Shown: in pieces, positions 48,293 through 61,500 of the stretch | Layout: every line of letters starts with the position of its first letter | Position numbering within the stretch: the first letter of the stretch is position 1 | Assembly (NCBI GenBank): GCA_037783415.1 | Contig: JAZGTN010000051.1 | Location: 992,001 to 1,056,000, forward strand | Length of the DNA: 64,000 nucleotides | Origin: Leptasterias polaris | Taxonomy: Eukaryota > Echinodermata > Asteroidea > Forcipulatida > Asteriidae | Direction of reading: 5' to 3' | The notes under the pieces: generated by a model | Told to the model about the DNA's origin: nothing | The model's database searches: none | The model's input: the letters and a program-made list of their open reading frames with translations, nothing else | Program-made: the position numbers and the translations under genes

Positions 48293-51200
48293 GTCTACTG
48301 CCATACTACGCTGAAAACACCGGTTCTCGTCTGATCACCGAAGTTAAGCATCGTCGGGCCCGGTCAGTACTTGGACGGGAGACCTCCTGGGAATACCGGG
48401 TGCTGTAGACATATTTTGTATTTTTCCTCAAAATACGGAAGTTAGATATCTAAACTGGAAACTGAAGCCCCTATATTAAAGTCAACAAAGTGTTTACTGC
48501 CATACTACGCTGAAAACACCGGTTCTCGTCTGATCACCGAAGTTAAGCATCGTCGGGCACGGTCAGTACTTGGACGGGAGACCTCCAGGGAATACCGGGT
48601 GCTGTAGACATCTTTTTGTATTTTTCCTCAACATACGGAGGTTAGAAACAATCTAAACTGAAGCCCTAAATTAAAGTTAGCAACGTGTCTACTGCCATAC
48701 TACGCTGAAAACACCGGTTCTCGTCTGATCTCCGAAGTTAAGCATCGTCGGGCCTGGTCAGTACTTGGACGGGAGACCTCCTGGGAATACCGGGTGCTGT
48801 AGACATCTTTTGTATTTTTCCTCGACATACGGAGGTTAGATCTAAACTGGAAACTGAAGCCCCTAAATTAAAGTTAGCAATGTGTCTACTGCCATACTAC
48901 GCTGAAAACACCGGTTCTCGTCTGATCTCCGAAGTTAAGCATCGTCGGGCCCGGTCAGTACTTGGACGGGAGACCTCCTGGGAATACCGGGTGATGTAGA
49001 CATCTTTTGTATTTTTCCTCGACATACGGAGGTTAGATCTAAACTGGAAACTGAAGCCCCTATATTAAAGTCAGCAACGTGTCTACTGCCATACTACGCT
49101 GAAAACACTGGTTCTCGTCTGATCACCGAAGTTAAGCATCGTCGGGCCCGGTCAGTACTTGGACGGGAGACCTCCTGGGAATACCGGGTGCTGTAGACAT
49201 CTTTTTGTATTTTTCCTCAACATACGGAGGTTAGAAACAATCTAAACTGAAGCCCCTAAATTAAAGTTAGCTACGTGTCTAGGTCTACTGCCATACTACG
49301 CTGAAAACACCGGTTCTCGTCTGATCACCGAAGTTAAGCATCGTCGGGCCCGGTCAGTACTTGGACGGGAGACCTCCTGGGAATACCGGGTGCTGTAGAC
49401 ATCTTTTGTATTTTTCCTCGACATACGGAGGTTAGATCTAAACTGGAAACTGAAGCCCCTATATTAAAGTCAGCAAAGTGTCTACTGCCATACTACGCTG
49501 AAAACAACGGTTCTCGTCTGAACACCGAAGTTAAGCATCGTCGGGCCCGGTCAGTACTTGGACGGGAGACCTCCTGGGAATACCGGGTGCTGTAGACATC
49601 TTTTTGTATTTTTCCTCAACATACGGAGGTTAGAAACAATCTAAACTGAAGCCCCTAAATTAAAGTTAGCAACGTGTATACTGCCATACTACGCTGAAAA
49701 CACCGGTTCTCGTCTGATCACCGAAGTTAAGCATCGTCGGGCCCGGTCTGTACTTGGACGGGAGACCTCCTGGGAATACCGGGTGCTGTAGACATCTTTT
49801 TGTATTTTTCCTCAACATACGGAGGTTAGAAACAATCTAAACTGAAGCCCCTAAATTAAAGTTAGCAACGTGTCTACTGCCATACTATGCTGAAAACACC
49901 GGTTCTCGTCTGATCACCGAAGTTAAGCATCGTCGGGCCCGGTCAGTACTTGGACGGCAGACTTCCTGGGAATACCGGATGCTGTAGACATCTTTTTGTA
50001 TTTTTCCTCAACATACGGAGGTTAGAAACAACTAAACTGAAGCCCCTAAATTAAAGTTAGCAACGTGTATACTGCCATACTACGCTGAAAACACCGGTTC
50101 TCGTCTGATCACCGAAGTTAAGCATCGTCGGGCCCGGTCAGTACTTGGACGGGAGACCTCCTGGGAATACCGGGTGCTGTAGACATATTTTGTATTTTTC
50201 CTCAAAATACGGAAGTTAGATATCTAAACTGGAAACTGAAGCCCCTATATTAAAGTCAACAAAGTGTTTACTGCCATACTACGCTGAAAACACCGGTTCT
50301 CGTCTGATCACCGAAGTTTATAAGCATCGTCGGGCCCGGTCAGTACTTGGACGGGAGACCTCCTGGGAATACCGGGTGCTGTAGACATCTTTTTGTATTT
50401 TTCCTCAACATACGGAGGTTAGAAACAATCTAAACTGAAGCCCCTAAATTAAAGTTATACTGCCATACTACGCTGAAAACACCGGTTCTCGTCTGATCAC
50501 CGAAGTTTATAAGCATCGTCGGGCCCGGTCAGTACTTGGACGGGAGACCTCCTGGGAATACCAAGTGCTGTAGACATCTTTTTGTATTTTTCCTCAACAT
50601 ACGGAGGTTAGAAACAATCTAAACTGAAGCCCCTAAATTAAAGTTAGCAACGTGTCTACTGCCATACTACGCTGAAAACACCGGTTCTCGTCTGATCACC
50701 GAAGTTAAGCATCGTCGGGCCCGGTCAGTACTTGGACGGGAGACCTCCTGGGAATACCGGGTGCTGTAGACATATTTTGTATTTTTCCTCAAAATACGGA
50801 AGTTAGATATCTAAACTGGAAACTGAAGCCCCTATATTAAAGTCAACAAAGTGTTTACTGCCATACTACGCTGAAAACACCGGTTCTCGTCTGATCACCG
50901 AAGTTAAGCATCGTCGGGCCTGGTCAGTACTTGGACGGGAGACCTCCAGGGAATACCGGGTGCTGTAGACATCTTTTTGTATTTTTCCTCAACATACGGA
51001 GGTTAGAAACAATCTAAACTGAAGCCCTAAATTAAAGTTAGCAACGTGTCTACTGCCATACTACGCTGAAAACACCGGTTCTCGTCTGATCTCCGAAGTT
51101 AAGCATCGTCGGGCCTGGTCAGTACTTGGACGGGAGACCTCCTGGGAATACCGGGTGCTGTAGACATCTTTTGTATTTTTCCTCGACATACGGAGGTTAG

Positions 51201-53344
51201 ATCTAAACTGGAAACTGAAGCCCCTAAATTAAAGTTAGCAATGTGTCTACTGCCATACTACGCTGAAAACACCGGTTCTCGTCTGATCACCGAAGTTTAT
51301 AAGCATCGTCGGGCCCGGTCAGTACTTGGACGGGAGACCTCCTGGGAATACCGGGTGCTGTAGACATCTTTTTGTATTTTTCCTCAACATACGGAGGTTA
51401 GAAACAATCTAAACTGAAGCCCCTAAATTAAAGTTAGCAACGTGTATACTGCCATACTACGCTGAAAACACCGGTTCTCGTCTGATCACCGAAGTTAAGC
51501 ATCGTCGGGCCCGGTCAGTACTTGGACGGGAGACCTCCTGGGAATACCGGGTGCTGTAGACATATTTTGTATTTTTCCTCAAAATACGGAAGTTAGATAT
51601 CTAAACTGGAAACTGTGAAGCCCCTATATTAAAGTCAACAAAGTGTTTACTGCCATACTACGCTGAAAACACCGGTTCTCGTCTGATCACCGAAGTTAAG
51701 CATCGTCGGGCCCGGTCAGTACTTGGACGGGAGACCTCCAGGGAATACCGGGTGCTGTAGACATCTTTTTGTATTTTTCCTCAACATACGGAGGTTAGAA
51801 ACAATCTAAACTGAAGCCCTAAATTAAAGTTAGCAACGTGTCTACTGCCATACTACGCTGAAAACACCGGTTCTCGTCTGATTTCCGAAGTTAAGCATCG
51901 TCGGGCCTGGTCAGTACTTGGACGGGAGACCTCCTGGGAATACCGGGTGCTGTAGACATCTTTTTGTATTTTTCCTCAACATACGGAGGTTAGAAACAAT
52001 CTAAACTGAAGCCCCTAAATTAAAGTTAGCAACGTGTCTAGGTCTACTGCCATACTACGCTGAAAACACCGGTTCTCGTCTGATCACCGAAGTTAAGCAT
52101 CGTCGGGCCCGGTCAGTACTTGGACGGGAGACCTCCTGGGAATACCGGGTGCTGTAGACATCTTTTGTATTTTTCCTCGACATACGGAGGTTAGATCTAA
52201 ACTGGAAACTGAAGCCCCTATATTAAAGTCAGCAAAGTGTCTACTGCCATACTACGCTGAAAACACCGGTTCTCGTCTGAACACCGAAGTTAAGCATCGT
52301 CGGGCCCGGTCAGTACTTGGACGGGAGACCTCCTGGGAATACCGGGTGCTGTAGACATCTTTTTGTATTTTTCCTCAACATACGGAGGTTAGAAACAATC
52401 TAAACTGAAGCCCCTAAATTAAAGTTAGCAACGTGTCTAGGTCTACTGCCATACTACGCTGAAAACACCGGTTCTCGTCTGATCACCGAAGTTAAGCATC
52501 GTCGGGCCCGGTCAGTACTTGGACGGGAGACCTCCTGGGAATACCGGGTGCTGTAGACATCTTTTGTATTTTTCCTCCACATACGGAGGTTAGATCTAAA
52601 CTGGAAACTGAAGCCCCTATATTAAAGTCAGCAAAGTGTCTACTGCCATACTACGCTGAAAACAACGGTTCTCGTCTGAACACCGAAGTTAAGCATCGTC
52701 GGGCCCGGTCAGTACTTGGACGGGAGACCTCCTGGGAATACCGGGTGCTGTAGACATCTTTTTGTATTTTTCCTCAACATACGGAGGTTAGAAACAATCT
52801 AAACTGAAGCCCCTAAATTAAAGTTAGCAACGTGTCTACTGCCATACTACGCTGAAAACACCGGTTCTCGTCTGATCACCGAAGTTAAGCATCGTCGGGC
52901 CCGGTCAGTACTTGGACGGGAGACCTCCTGGGAATACCGGGTGCTGTAGACATCTTTTTGTATTTTTCCTCAACATACGGAGGTTAGAAACAATCTAAAC
53001 TGAAGCCCCTAAATTAAAGTTAGCAACGTGTCTACTGCCATACTACGCTGAAAACACCGGTTCTCGTCTTATCACCGAAGTTAAGCATCGTCGGGCCCGG
53101 TCAGTACTTGGACGGGAGACCTCCTGGGAATACCGGGTGCTGTATACATCTTTTGTATTTTTCCTCGACATACGGAGGTTAGATCTAAACTGGAAACTGA
53201 AGCCCCTATATTAAAGTCAGCAACGTGTCTACTGCCATACTACGCTGAAAACACCGGTTCTCGTCTGATCACCGAAGTTAAGCATCGTCGGGCCCGGTCA
53301 GTACTTGGACGGGAGACCTCCTGGGAATACCGGGTGCTGTAGAC
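48293..53344 (+). rRNA. 5S rRNA array block 8 (26 genes)
   Basis: Unit starts: 48293, 48492, 48687, 48884, 49081, 49283, 49480, 49676, 49872, 50067, 50266, 50455, 50654, 50853, 51048, 51245, 51444, 51645, 51840, 52042, 52239, 52441, 52638, 52834, 53030, 53227. A-box insertions are at 50266, 50455 and 51245. 48492 has GGGCACGG. 49872 has CATACTATGC and is followed by a spacer missing one T (ACAACTAAAC). 50853 has GGGCCTGG. From about 49676 onward the order and private variants repeat block 3 at an offset of 26,381-26,382 bp (e.g. 50455 with 24074, 51645 with 25264, 52441 with 26060). Confidence 0.93.
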
Positions 53345-53421
53345 ATCTTTTGTATTTTTCCTCAACATACGGAGGTTAGAAAAAATCTAAACTGAAGCCC
53401 CTACATTAAAGTTAGCAACGT

Positions 53422-56400
53422 GTCTACTGCCATACTACGCTGAAAACACCGGTTCTTGTCTGATCACCGAAGTTAAGCATCGTCGGGCCCGGTCAGTACT
53501 TGGACGGGAGACCTCCTGGGAATACCGGGTGCTGTAGACATCGTTTTGTATTTTTCCTCAACATACGGAGGTTAGAAACAATCTAAACTGAAGCCCCTAA
53601 ATTAAAGTTAGCAACGTGTCTACTGCCATACTACGCTGAAAACACCGGTTCTCGTCTGATCACCGAAGTTAAGCATCGTCGGGCCCGGTCAGTACTTGGA
53701 CGGGACACCTCCTGGGAATACCGGGTGCTGTAGACATCTTTTGTATTTTTCCTCGACATACGGAGGTTAGATCTAAACTGGAAACTGAAGCCCCTATATT
53801 AAAGTCAGCAACGTGTCTACTGCCATACTACGCTGAAAACACCGGTTCTCGTCTGATCACCGAAGTTAAGCATCGTCGGGCCCGGTCTGTACTTGGACGG
53901 GAGACCTCCTGGGAATACCGGGTGCTGTAGACATCTTTTTGTATTTTTCCTCAACATACGGAGGTTAGAAACAATCTAAACTGAAGCCCCTAAATTAAAG
54001 TTAGCAACGTGTCTACTGCCATACTACGCTGAAAACACCGGTTCTCGTCTGATCACCGAAGTTAAGCATCGTCGGGCCCGGTCAGTACTTGGACGGCAGA
54101 CTTCCTGGGAATACCGGATGCTGTAGACATCTTTTTGTATTTTTCCTCAACATACGGAGGTTAGAAACAATCTAAACTGAAGCCCCTAAATTAAAGTTAG
54201 CAACGTGTCTACTGCCATACTACGCTGAAAACACCGGTTCTCGTGTGATCACCGAAGTTAAGCATCGTCGGGCCCGGTCAGTCCTTGGACGGGAGACCTC
54301 CTGTGAATACCGGGTGCTGTAGACATCTTTTGTATTTTTCCTCGACATACGGAGGTTAGATCTAAACTGGAAACTGAAGCCCCTATATTAAAGTCAGCAA
54401 CGTGTCAACTGCCATACTACGCTGAAAACACCGTTTCTCGTCTGATCACCGAAGTTAAGCATCGTCGGTCCCGGTCAGTACTTGGACGGGAGACCTCCTG
54501 GGAATACCGGGTGCTGTAGACATCTTTTTGTATTTTTCCTCAACATACGGAGGTTAGAAACAATCTAAACTGAAGCCCCTAAATTAAAGTTATCATCGTG
54601 TCTACTGCCATACTATGCTGAAAACACCGGTTCTCGTCTGATATCCGAAGTTAAGCATCGTCGGGCCCGGTCAGTACTTGGACGGGAGACCTCCTGGGAA
54701 TACCGGGTGCTGTAGACACCTTTTTGTATTTTTCCTCAACATACGGAGGTTAGAAACAATCTAAACTGAAGCCCCTAAATTAAAGTTAGTAACGTGTCTA
54801 CTGCCATACTATGCTGAAAACACCGGTTTTCGTCTGATATCCGAAGTTAAGCATCGTCGGGCCCGGTCAGTACTTGGACGGGAGACCTCCTGGGAATACC
54901 GGGTGCTGTAGACATATTTTGTATTTTTCCTCAAAATACGGAAGTTAGATATCTAAACTGGAAACTGAAGCCCCTAAATTAAAGTCAGCAACGTGTCTAC
55001 TGCCATACTACGCTGAAAACACCGGTTCTCGTCTGATCACAGAAGTTAAGCATCGTCGGGCCCCGTCAGTACTTGGACGGGAGACCTCCTGGAAATACCG
55101 GGTGCTGTAGACATCTTTTTGTATTTTTCCTCAACATACGGAGGTTAGAAACAATCTAAACTGAAGCCCCTAAATTAAAGTTAGCAACGTGTCTACTGCC
55201 ATACTACACTGAAAACACCGGTTCTCGTCTGATTACCGAAGTTAAGCATCGTCGGGCCCGGTCAGTACTTGGACGGGAGACCTACTGGGAATACCGGTGC
55301 TGTAGACATCTTTTGTATTTTTCCTCGACATACGGAGGTTAGATCTAAACTGGAAACTGAAGCCCCTATATTAACGTCAGCAACGTGTCTAATGCCATAC
55401 TACGCTGAAAACACTGGTTCTCGTCTGATCACCGAAGTTAAGCATCGTAGGGCCCCGTCAGTACTTGGACGGGAGACCTCCTGGGAATACCGGGTGCTGT
55501 AGACATCTTTTTGTATTTTTCCTCAACATACGGAGGTTAGAAACAATCTAAACTGAAGCCCCTAAATTAAAGTTAGCAACGTGTCTACTGCCATACTACG
55601 CTGAAAACACCGGTTCTCGTCTGATCACCGAAGTTAAGCATCGTCGGGCCCGGTCAGTACTTGGACGGGAGACCTCCTGGGAATACCGGGTGCTGTAGAC
55701 ATCTTTTTGTATTTTTCCTCAACATACGGAGGTTAGAAACAATCTAAACTGAAGCCCCTAAATTAAAGTTAGCAACGTGTCTACTGCCATACTACGCTGA
55801 AAACACCGGTTCTCGTCTGATCACCGAAGTTAAGCATCGTCGGGCCCGGTCAGTACTTGGACGGGAGACCTCCTGGGAATACCGGGTGCTGTAGACATAT
55901 TTTTGTATTTTTCCTCAACATACGGAGGTTAGAAACAATCTAAACTGAAGCCCCTAAATTAAAGTTAGCAACGTGTCTACTGAAATACTACGCTGAAAAC
56001 ACCGGTTCTCGTCTGATCACCGAAGTTAAGCATCGTCAGGCCCGGTCAGTACTTGGACAGGAGACCTCCTGGGAATACCGGGTGCTGTAGACATCTTTTG
56101 TATTTTTCCTCGACATACGGAGGTTAGATCTAAACTGGAAACTGAAGCCCCTATAGTAAAGACAACAAAGTGTCTACTGCCATACTACGCTGAAAACACC
56201 GGTTCTCGTCTGATCACCGAAGTTAAGCATCGTCGGGCCTGGTCAGTACTTGGACGGCAGACCTCCTGGGAATACCGGGTGCTGTAGACATCTTTTTGTA
56301 TTTTTCCTCAACATACGGAGGTTAGAAACAATCTAAACTGAAGCCCCTAAATTAAAGTTAGCAACGTGTCTACTGCCATACTACGCTGAAAACACCGGTT

Positions 56401-58449
56401 CTCGTCTGATCACCGAAGTTAAGCATCGTCGGGCCCGGTCAGTACTTGGACGGGAGACCTCCTGGGATTACCGGGTGCTGTAGACATCTTTTTGTATTTT
56501 TCCTCAACATACGGAGGTTAGAAACAATCTAAACTGAAGCCCCTAAATTAAAGTTAGCAACGTGTCTACTGCCATACTACGCTGAAAACACCGGTTTTCG
56601 TCTGATATCCGAAGTTAAGCATCGTCGGGCCCGGTCAGTACTTGGACGGGAGACCTCCTGGGAATACCGGGTGCTGTAGACATATTTTGTATTTTTCCTC
56701 AAAATACGGAAGTTAGATATCTAAACTGGAAACTGAAGCCCCTAAATTAAAGTCAGCAACGTGTCTACTGCCATACTACGCTGAAAACACCGGTTCTCGT
56801 CTGATCACAGAAGTTAAGCATCGTCGGGCCCCGTCAGTACTTGGACGGGAGACCTCCTGGAAATACCGGGTGCTGTAGACATCTTTTTGTATTTTTCCTC
56901 AACATACGGAGGTTAGAAACAATCTAAACTGAAGCCCCTAAATTAAAGTTAGCAACGTGTCTACTGCCATACTACACTGAAAACACCGGTTCTCGTCTGA
57001 TTACCGAAGTTAAGCATCGTCGGGCCCGGTCAGTACTTGGACGGGAGACCTACTGGGAATACCGGTGCTGTAGACATCTTTTGTATTTTTCCTCGACATA
57101 CGGAGGTTAGATCTAAACTGGAAACTGAAGCCCCTATATTAACGTCAGCAACGTGTCTAATGCCATACTACGCTGAAAACACTGGTTCTCGTCTGATCAC
57201 CGAAGTTAAGCATCGTAGGGCCCCGTCAGTACTTGGACGGGAGACCTCCTGGGAATACCGGGTGCTGTAGACATCTTTTTGTATTTTTCCTCAACATACG
57301 GAGGTTAGAAACAATCTAAACTGAAGCCCCTAAATTAAAGTTAGCAACGTGTCTACTGCCATACTACGCTGAAAACACCGGTTCTCGTCTGATCACCGAA
57401 GTTAAGCATCGTCGGGCCCGGTCAGTACTTGGACGGGAGACCTCCTGGGAATACCGGGTGCTGTAGACATCTTTTTGTATTTTTCCTCAACATACGGAGG
57501 TTAGAAACAATCTAAACTGAAGCCCCTAAATTAAAGTTAGCAACGTGTCTACTGCCATACTACGCTGAAAACACCGGTTCTCGTCTGATCACCGAAGTTA
57601 AGCATCGTCGGGCCCGGTCAGTACTTGGACGGGAGACCTCCTGGGAATACCGGGTGCTGTAGACATATTTTTGTATTTTTCCTCAACATACGGAGGTTAG
57701 AAACAATCTAAACTGAAGCCCCTAAATTAAAGTTAGCAACGTGTCTACTGAAATACTACGCTGAAAACACCGGTTCTCGTCTGATCACCGAAGTTAAGCA
57801 TCGTCAGGCCCGGTCAGTACTTGGACAGGAGACCTCCTGGGAATACCGGGTGCTGTAGACATCTTTTGTATTTTTCCTCGACATACGGAGGTTAGATCTA
57901 AACTGGAAACTGAAGCCCCTATAGTAAAGACAACAAAGTGTCTACTGCCATACTACGCTGAAAACACCGGTTCTCGTCTGATCACCGAAGTTAAGCATCG
58001 TCGGGCCTGGTCAGTACTTGGACGGCAGACCTCCTGGGAATACCGGGTGCTGTAGACATCTTTTTGTATTTTTCCTCAACATACGGAGGTTAGAAACAAT
58101 CTAAACTGAAGCCCCTAAATTAAAGTTAGCAACGTGTCTACTGCCATACTACGCTGAAAACACCGGTTCTCGTCTGATCACCGAAGTTAAGCATCGTCGG
58201 GCCCGGTCAGTACTTGGACGGGAGACCTCCTGGGAATACCGGGTGCTGTAGACATCTTTTTGTATTTTTCCTCAACATACGGAGGTTAGAAACAATCTAA
58301 ACTGAAGCCCCTAAATTAAAGTTAGCAACGTGTCTACTGCCATACTACGCTGAAAACACCGGTTCTCGTCTGATCACCGAAGTTAAGCATCGTCGGGCCC
58401 GGTCAGTACTTGGACGGGAGACCTCCTGGGAATACCGGGTGCTGTAGAC
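53422..58449 (+). rRNA. 5S rRNA array block 9 (26 genes)
   Basis: Unit starts: 53422, 53618, 53815, 54011, 54207, 54404, 54600, 54796, 54995, 55191, 55387, 55583, 55779, 55975, 56172, 56368, 56564, 56763, 56959, 57155, 57351, 57547, 57743, 57940, 58136, 58332. 53422 has GGTTCTTG and is followed by CATCGTTTTG, which reduces the first T-run to four. 54207 has GTGTGATC. 54404 begins GTCAAC and has CACCGTTT. 55191 and 56959 lack one G (ACCGGTGC) and precede GTCTAATGCC units 55387 and 57155. 55975 and 57743 have TGAAATAC and CGTCAGGCC. 55191-56958 and 56959 onward are a nine-gene tandem repeat (1,768 bp). Confidence 0.93.
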
Positions 58450-58528
58450 ATCTTTTGTATTTTTCCTCGACATACGGAGGTTAGATCTAAACTGGAAACT
58501 GAAGCCCCTATATTAAAGTCAGCAAAGT

Positions 58529-61500
58529 GTCTACTGCCATACTACGCTGAAAACACCGGTTCTCGTCTGATCACTGAAGTTAAGCATCGTCGGGCCTGGT
58601 CAGTACTTGGACGGGAGACCTCCTGGGAATACCGGGTGCTGTAGACATCTTTTTGTATTTTTCCTCAACATACGGAGGTTAGAAACAATCTAAACTGAAG
58701 CCCCTAAATTAAAGTTAGCAATGTGTCTACTGCCATACTACGCTGAAAACACCGGTTCTCGTCTGATCTCCGAAGTTAAGCATCGTCGGGCCCGGTCAGT
58801 ACTTGGACGGGAGACCTCCTGGGAATACCGGGTGATGTAGACATCTTTTGTATTTTTCCTCGACATACGGAGGTTAGATCTAAACTGGAAACTGAAGCCC
58901 CTATATTAAAGTCAGCAACGTGTCTACTGCCATACTACGCTGAAAACACTGGTTCTCGTCTGATCACCGAAGTTAAGCATCGTCGGGCCCGGTCAGTACT
59001 TGGACGGGAGACCTCCTGGGAATACCGGGTGCTGTAGACATCTTTTTGTATTTTTCCTCAATATACGGAGGTTAGAAACAATCTAAACTGAAGCCCCTAA
59101 ATTAAAGTTAGCTACGTGTCTAGGTCTACTGCCATACTACGCTGAAAACACCGGTTCTCGTCTGATCACCGAAGTTAAGCATCGTCGGGCCCGGTCAGTA
59201 CTTGGACGGGAGACCTCCTGGGAATACCGGGTGCTGTAGACATCTTTTGTATTTTTCCTCGACATACGGAGGTTAGATCTAAACTGGAAACTGAAGCCCC
59301 TATATTAAAGTCAGCAAAGTGTCTACTGCCATACTACGCTGAAAACAACGGTTCTCGTCTGAACACCGAAGTTAAGCATCGTCGGGCCCGGTCAGTACTT
59401 GGACGGGAGACCTCCTGGGAATACCGGGTGCTGTAGACATCTTTTTGTATTTTTCCTCAACATACGGAGGTTAGAAACAATCTAAACTGAAGCCCCTAAA
59501 TTAAAGTTAGCAACGTGTCTACTGCCATACTACGCTGAAAACACCGGTTCTCGTCTGATCTCCGAAGTTAAGCATCGCCGGGCCCGGTCAGTACTTGGAC
59601 GGGAGACCTCCTGGGAATACCGGGTGCTGTAGACATCTTTTGTATTTTTCCTCGACATACGGAGGTTAGATCTAAACTGGAAACTGAAGCCCCTATATTA
59701 AAGTCAGCAACGTGTCTACTGCCATACAACGCTGAAAACACTGGTTCTCGTCTGATCACCGAAGTTAAGCATCGTCGGGCCCGGTCAGTACTTGGACGGG
59801 AGACCTCCTGGGAATACCGGGTGCTGTAGACATCTTTTTGTATTTTTCCTCAACATACGGAGGTTAGAAACAATCTAAACTGAAGCCCCTAAATTAAAGT
59901 TAGCAACGTGTCTACTGCCATACTACGCTGAAAACACCGGTTCTCGTCTGATCACCGAAGTTAAGCATCGTCGGGCCCGGTCAGTACTTGGACGGGAGAC
60001 CTCCTGGGAATACTGGGTGCTGTAGACATATTTTGTATTTTTCCTCAAAATACGGAAGTTAGATATCTAAACTGGAAACTGAAGCCCCTATATTAAAGTC
60101 AACAAAGTGTTTACTGCCATACTACGCTGAAAACACCGGTTCTCGTCTGATCACCGAAGTTAAGCATCGTCGGGCCCGGTCAGTACTTGGATGGGAGACC
60201 TCCAGGGAATACCGGGTGCTGTAGACATCTTTTTGTATTTTTCCTCAACATACGGAGGTTAGAAACAATCTAAACTGAAGCCCTAAATTAAAGTTAGCAA
60301 CGTGTCTACTGCCATACTATGCTGAAAACACCGGTTCTCGTCTGATCTCCGAAGTTAAGCATCGTCGGGCCTGGTCAGTACTTGGACGGGAGACCTCCTG
60401 GGAATACCGGGTGCTGTAGACATCTTTTGTATTTTTCCTCGACATACGGAGGTTAGATCTAAACTGGAAACTGAAGCCCCTAAATTAAAGTTAGCAATGT
60501 GTCTACTGCCATACTACGCTGAAAACACCGGTTCTCGTCTGATCACCGAAGTTTATAAGCATCGTCGGGCCCGGTCAGTACTTGGACGGGAGACCTCCTG
60601 GGAATACCGGGTGCTGTAGACATCTTTTTGTATTTTTCCTCAACATACGGAGGTTAGAAACAATCTAAACTGAAGCCCCTAAATTAAAGTTAGCAACGTG
60701 TATACTGCCATACTACGCTGAAAACACCGGTTCTCGTCTGATCACCGAAGTTAAGCATCGTCGGGCCCGGTCAGTACTTGGACGGGAGACCTCCTGGGAA
60801 TACCGGGTGCTGTAGACATATTTTGTATTTTTCCTCAAAATACGGAAGTTAGATATCTAAACTGGAAACTGAAGCCCCTATATTAAAGTCAACAAAGTGT
60901 TTACTGCCATACTACGCTGAAAACACCGGTTCTCGTCTGATCACCGAAGTTTATAAGCATCGTCGGGCCCGGTCAGTACTTGGACGGGAGACCTCCTGGG
61001 AATACCGGGTGCTGTAGACATCTTTTTGTATTTTTCCTCAACATACGGAGGTTAGAAACAATCTAAACTGAAGCCCCTAAATTAAAGTTATACTGCCATA
61101 CTACGCTGAAAACACCGGTTCTCGTCTGATCACCGAAGTTTATAAGCATCGTCGGGCCCGGTCAGTACTTGGACGGGAGACCTCCTGGGAATACCGGGTG
61201 CTGTAGACATCTTTTTGTATTTTTCCTCAACATACGGAGGTTAGAAACAATCTAAACTGAAGCCCCTAAATTAAAGTTAGCAACGTGTCTACTGCCATAC
61301 TACGCTGAAAACACCGGTTCTCGTCTGATCACCGAAGTTAAGCATCGTCGGGCCCGGTCAGTACTTGGACGGGAGACCTCCTGGGAATACCGGGTGCTGT
61401 AGACATATTTTGTATTTTTCCTCAAAATACGGAAGTTAGATATCTAAACTGGAAACTGAAGCCCCTATATTAAAGTCAACAAAGTGTTTACTGCCATACT

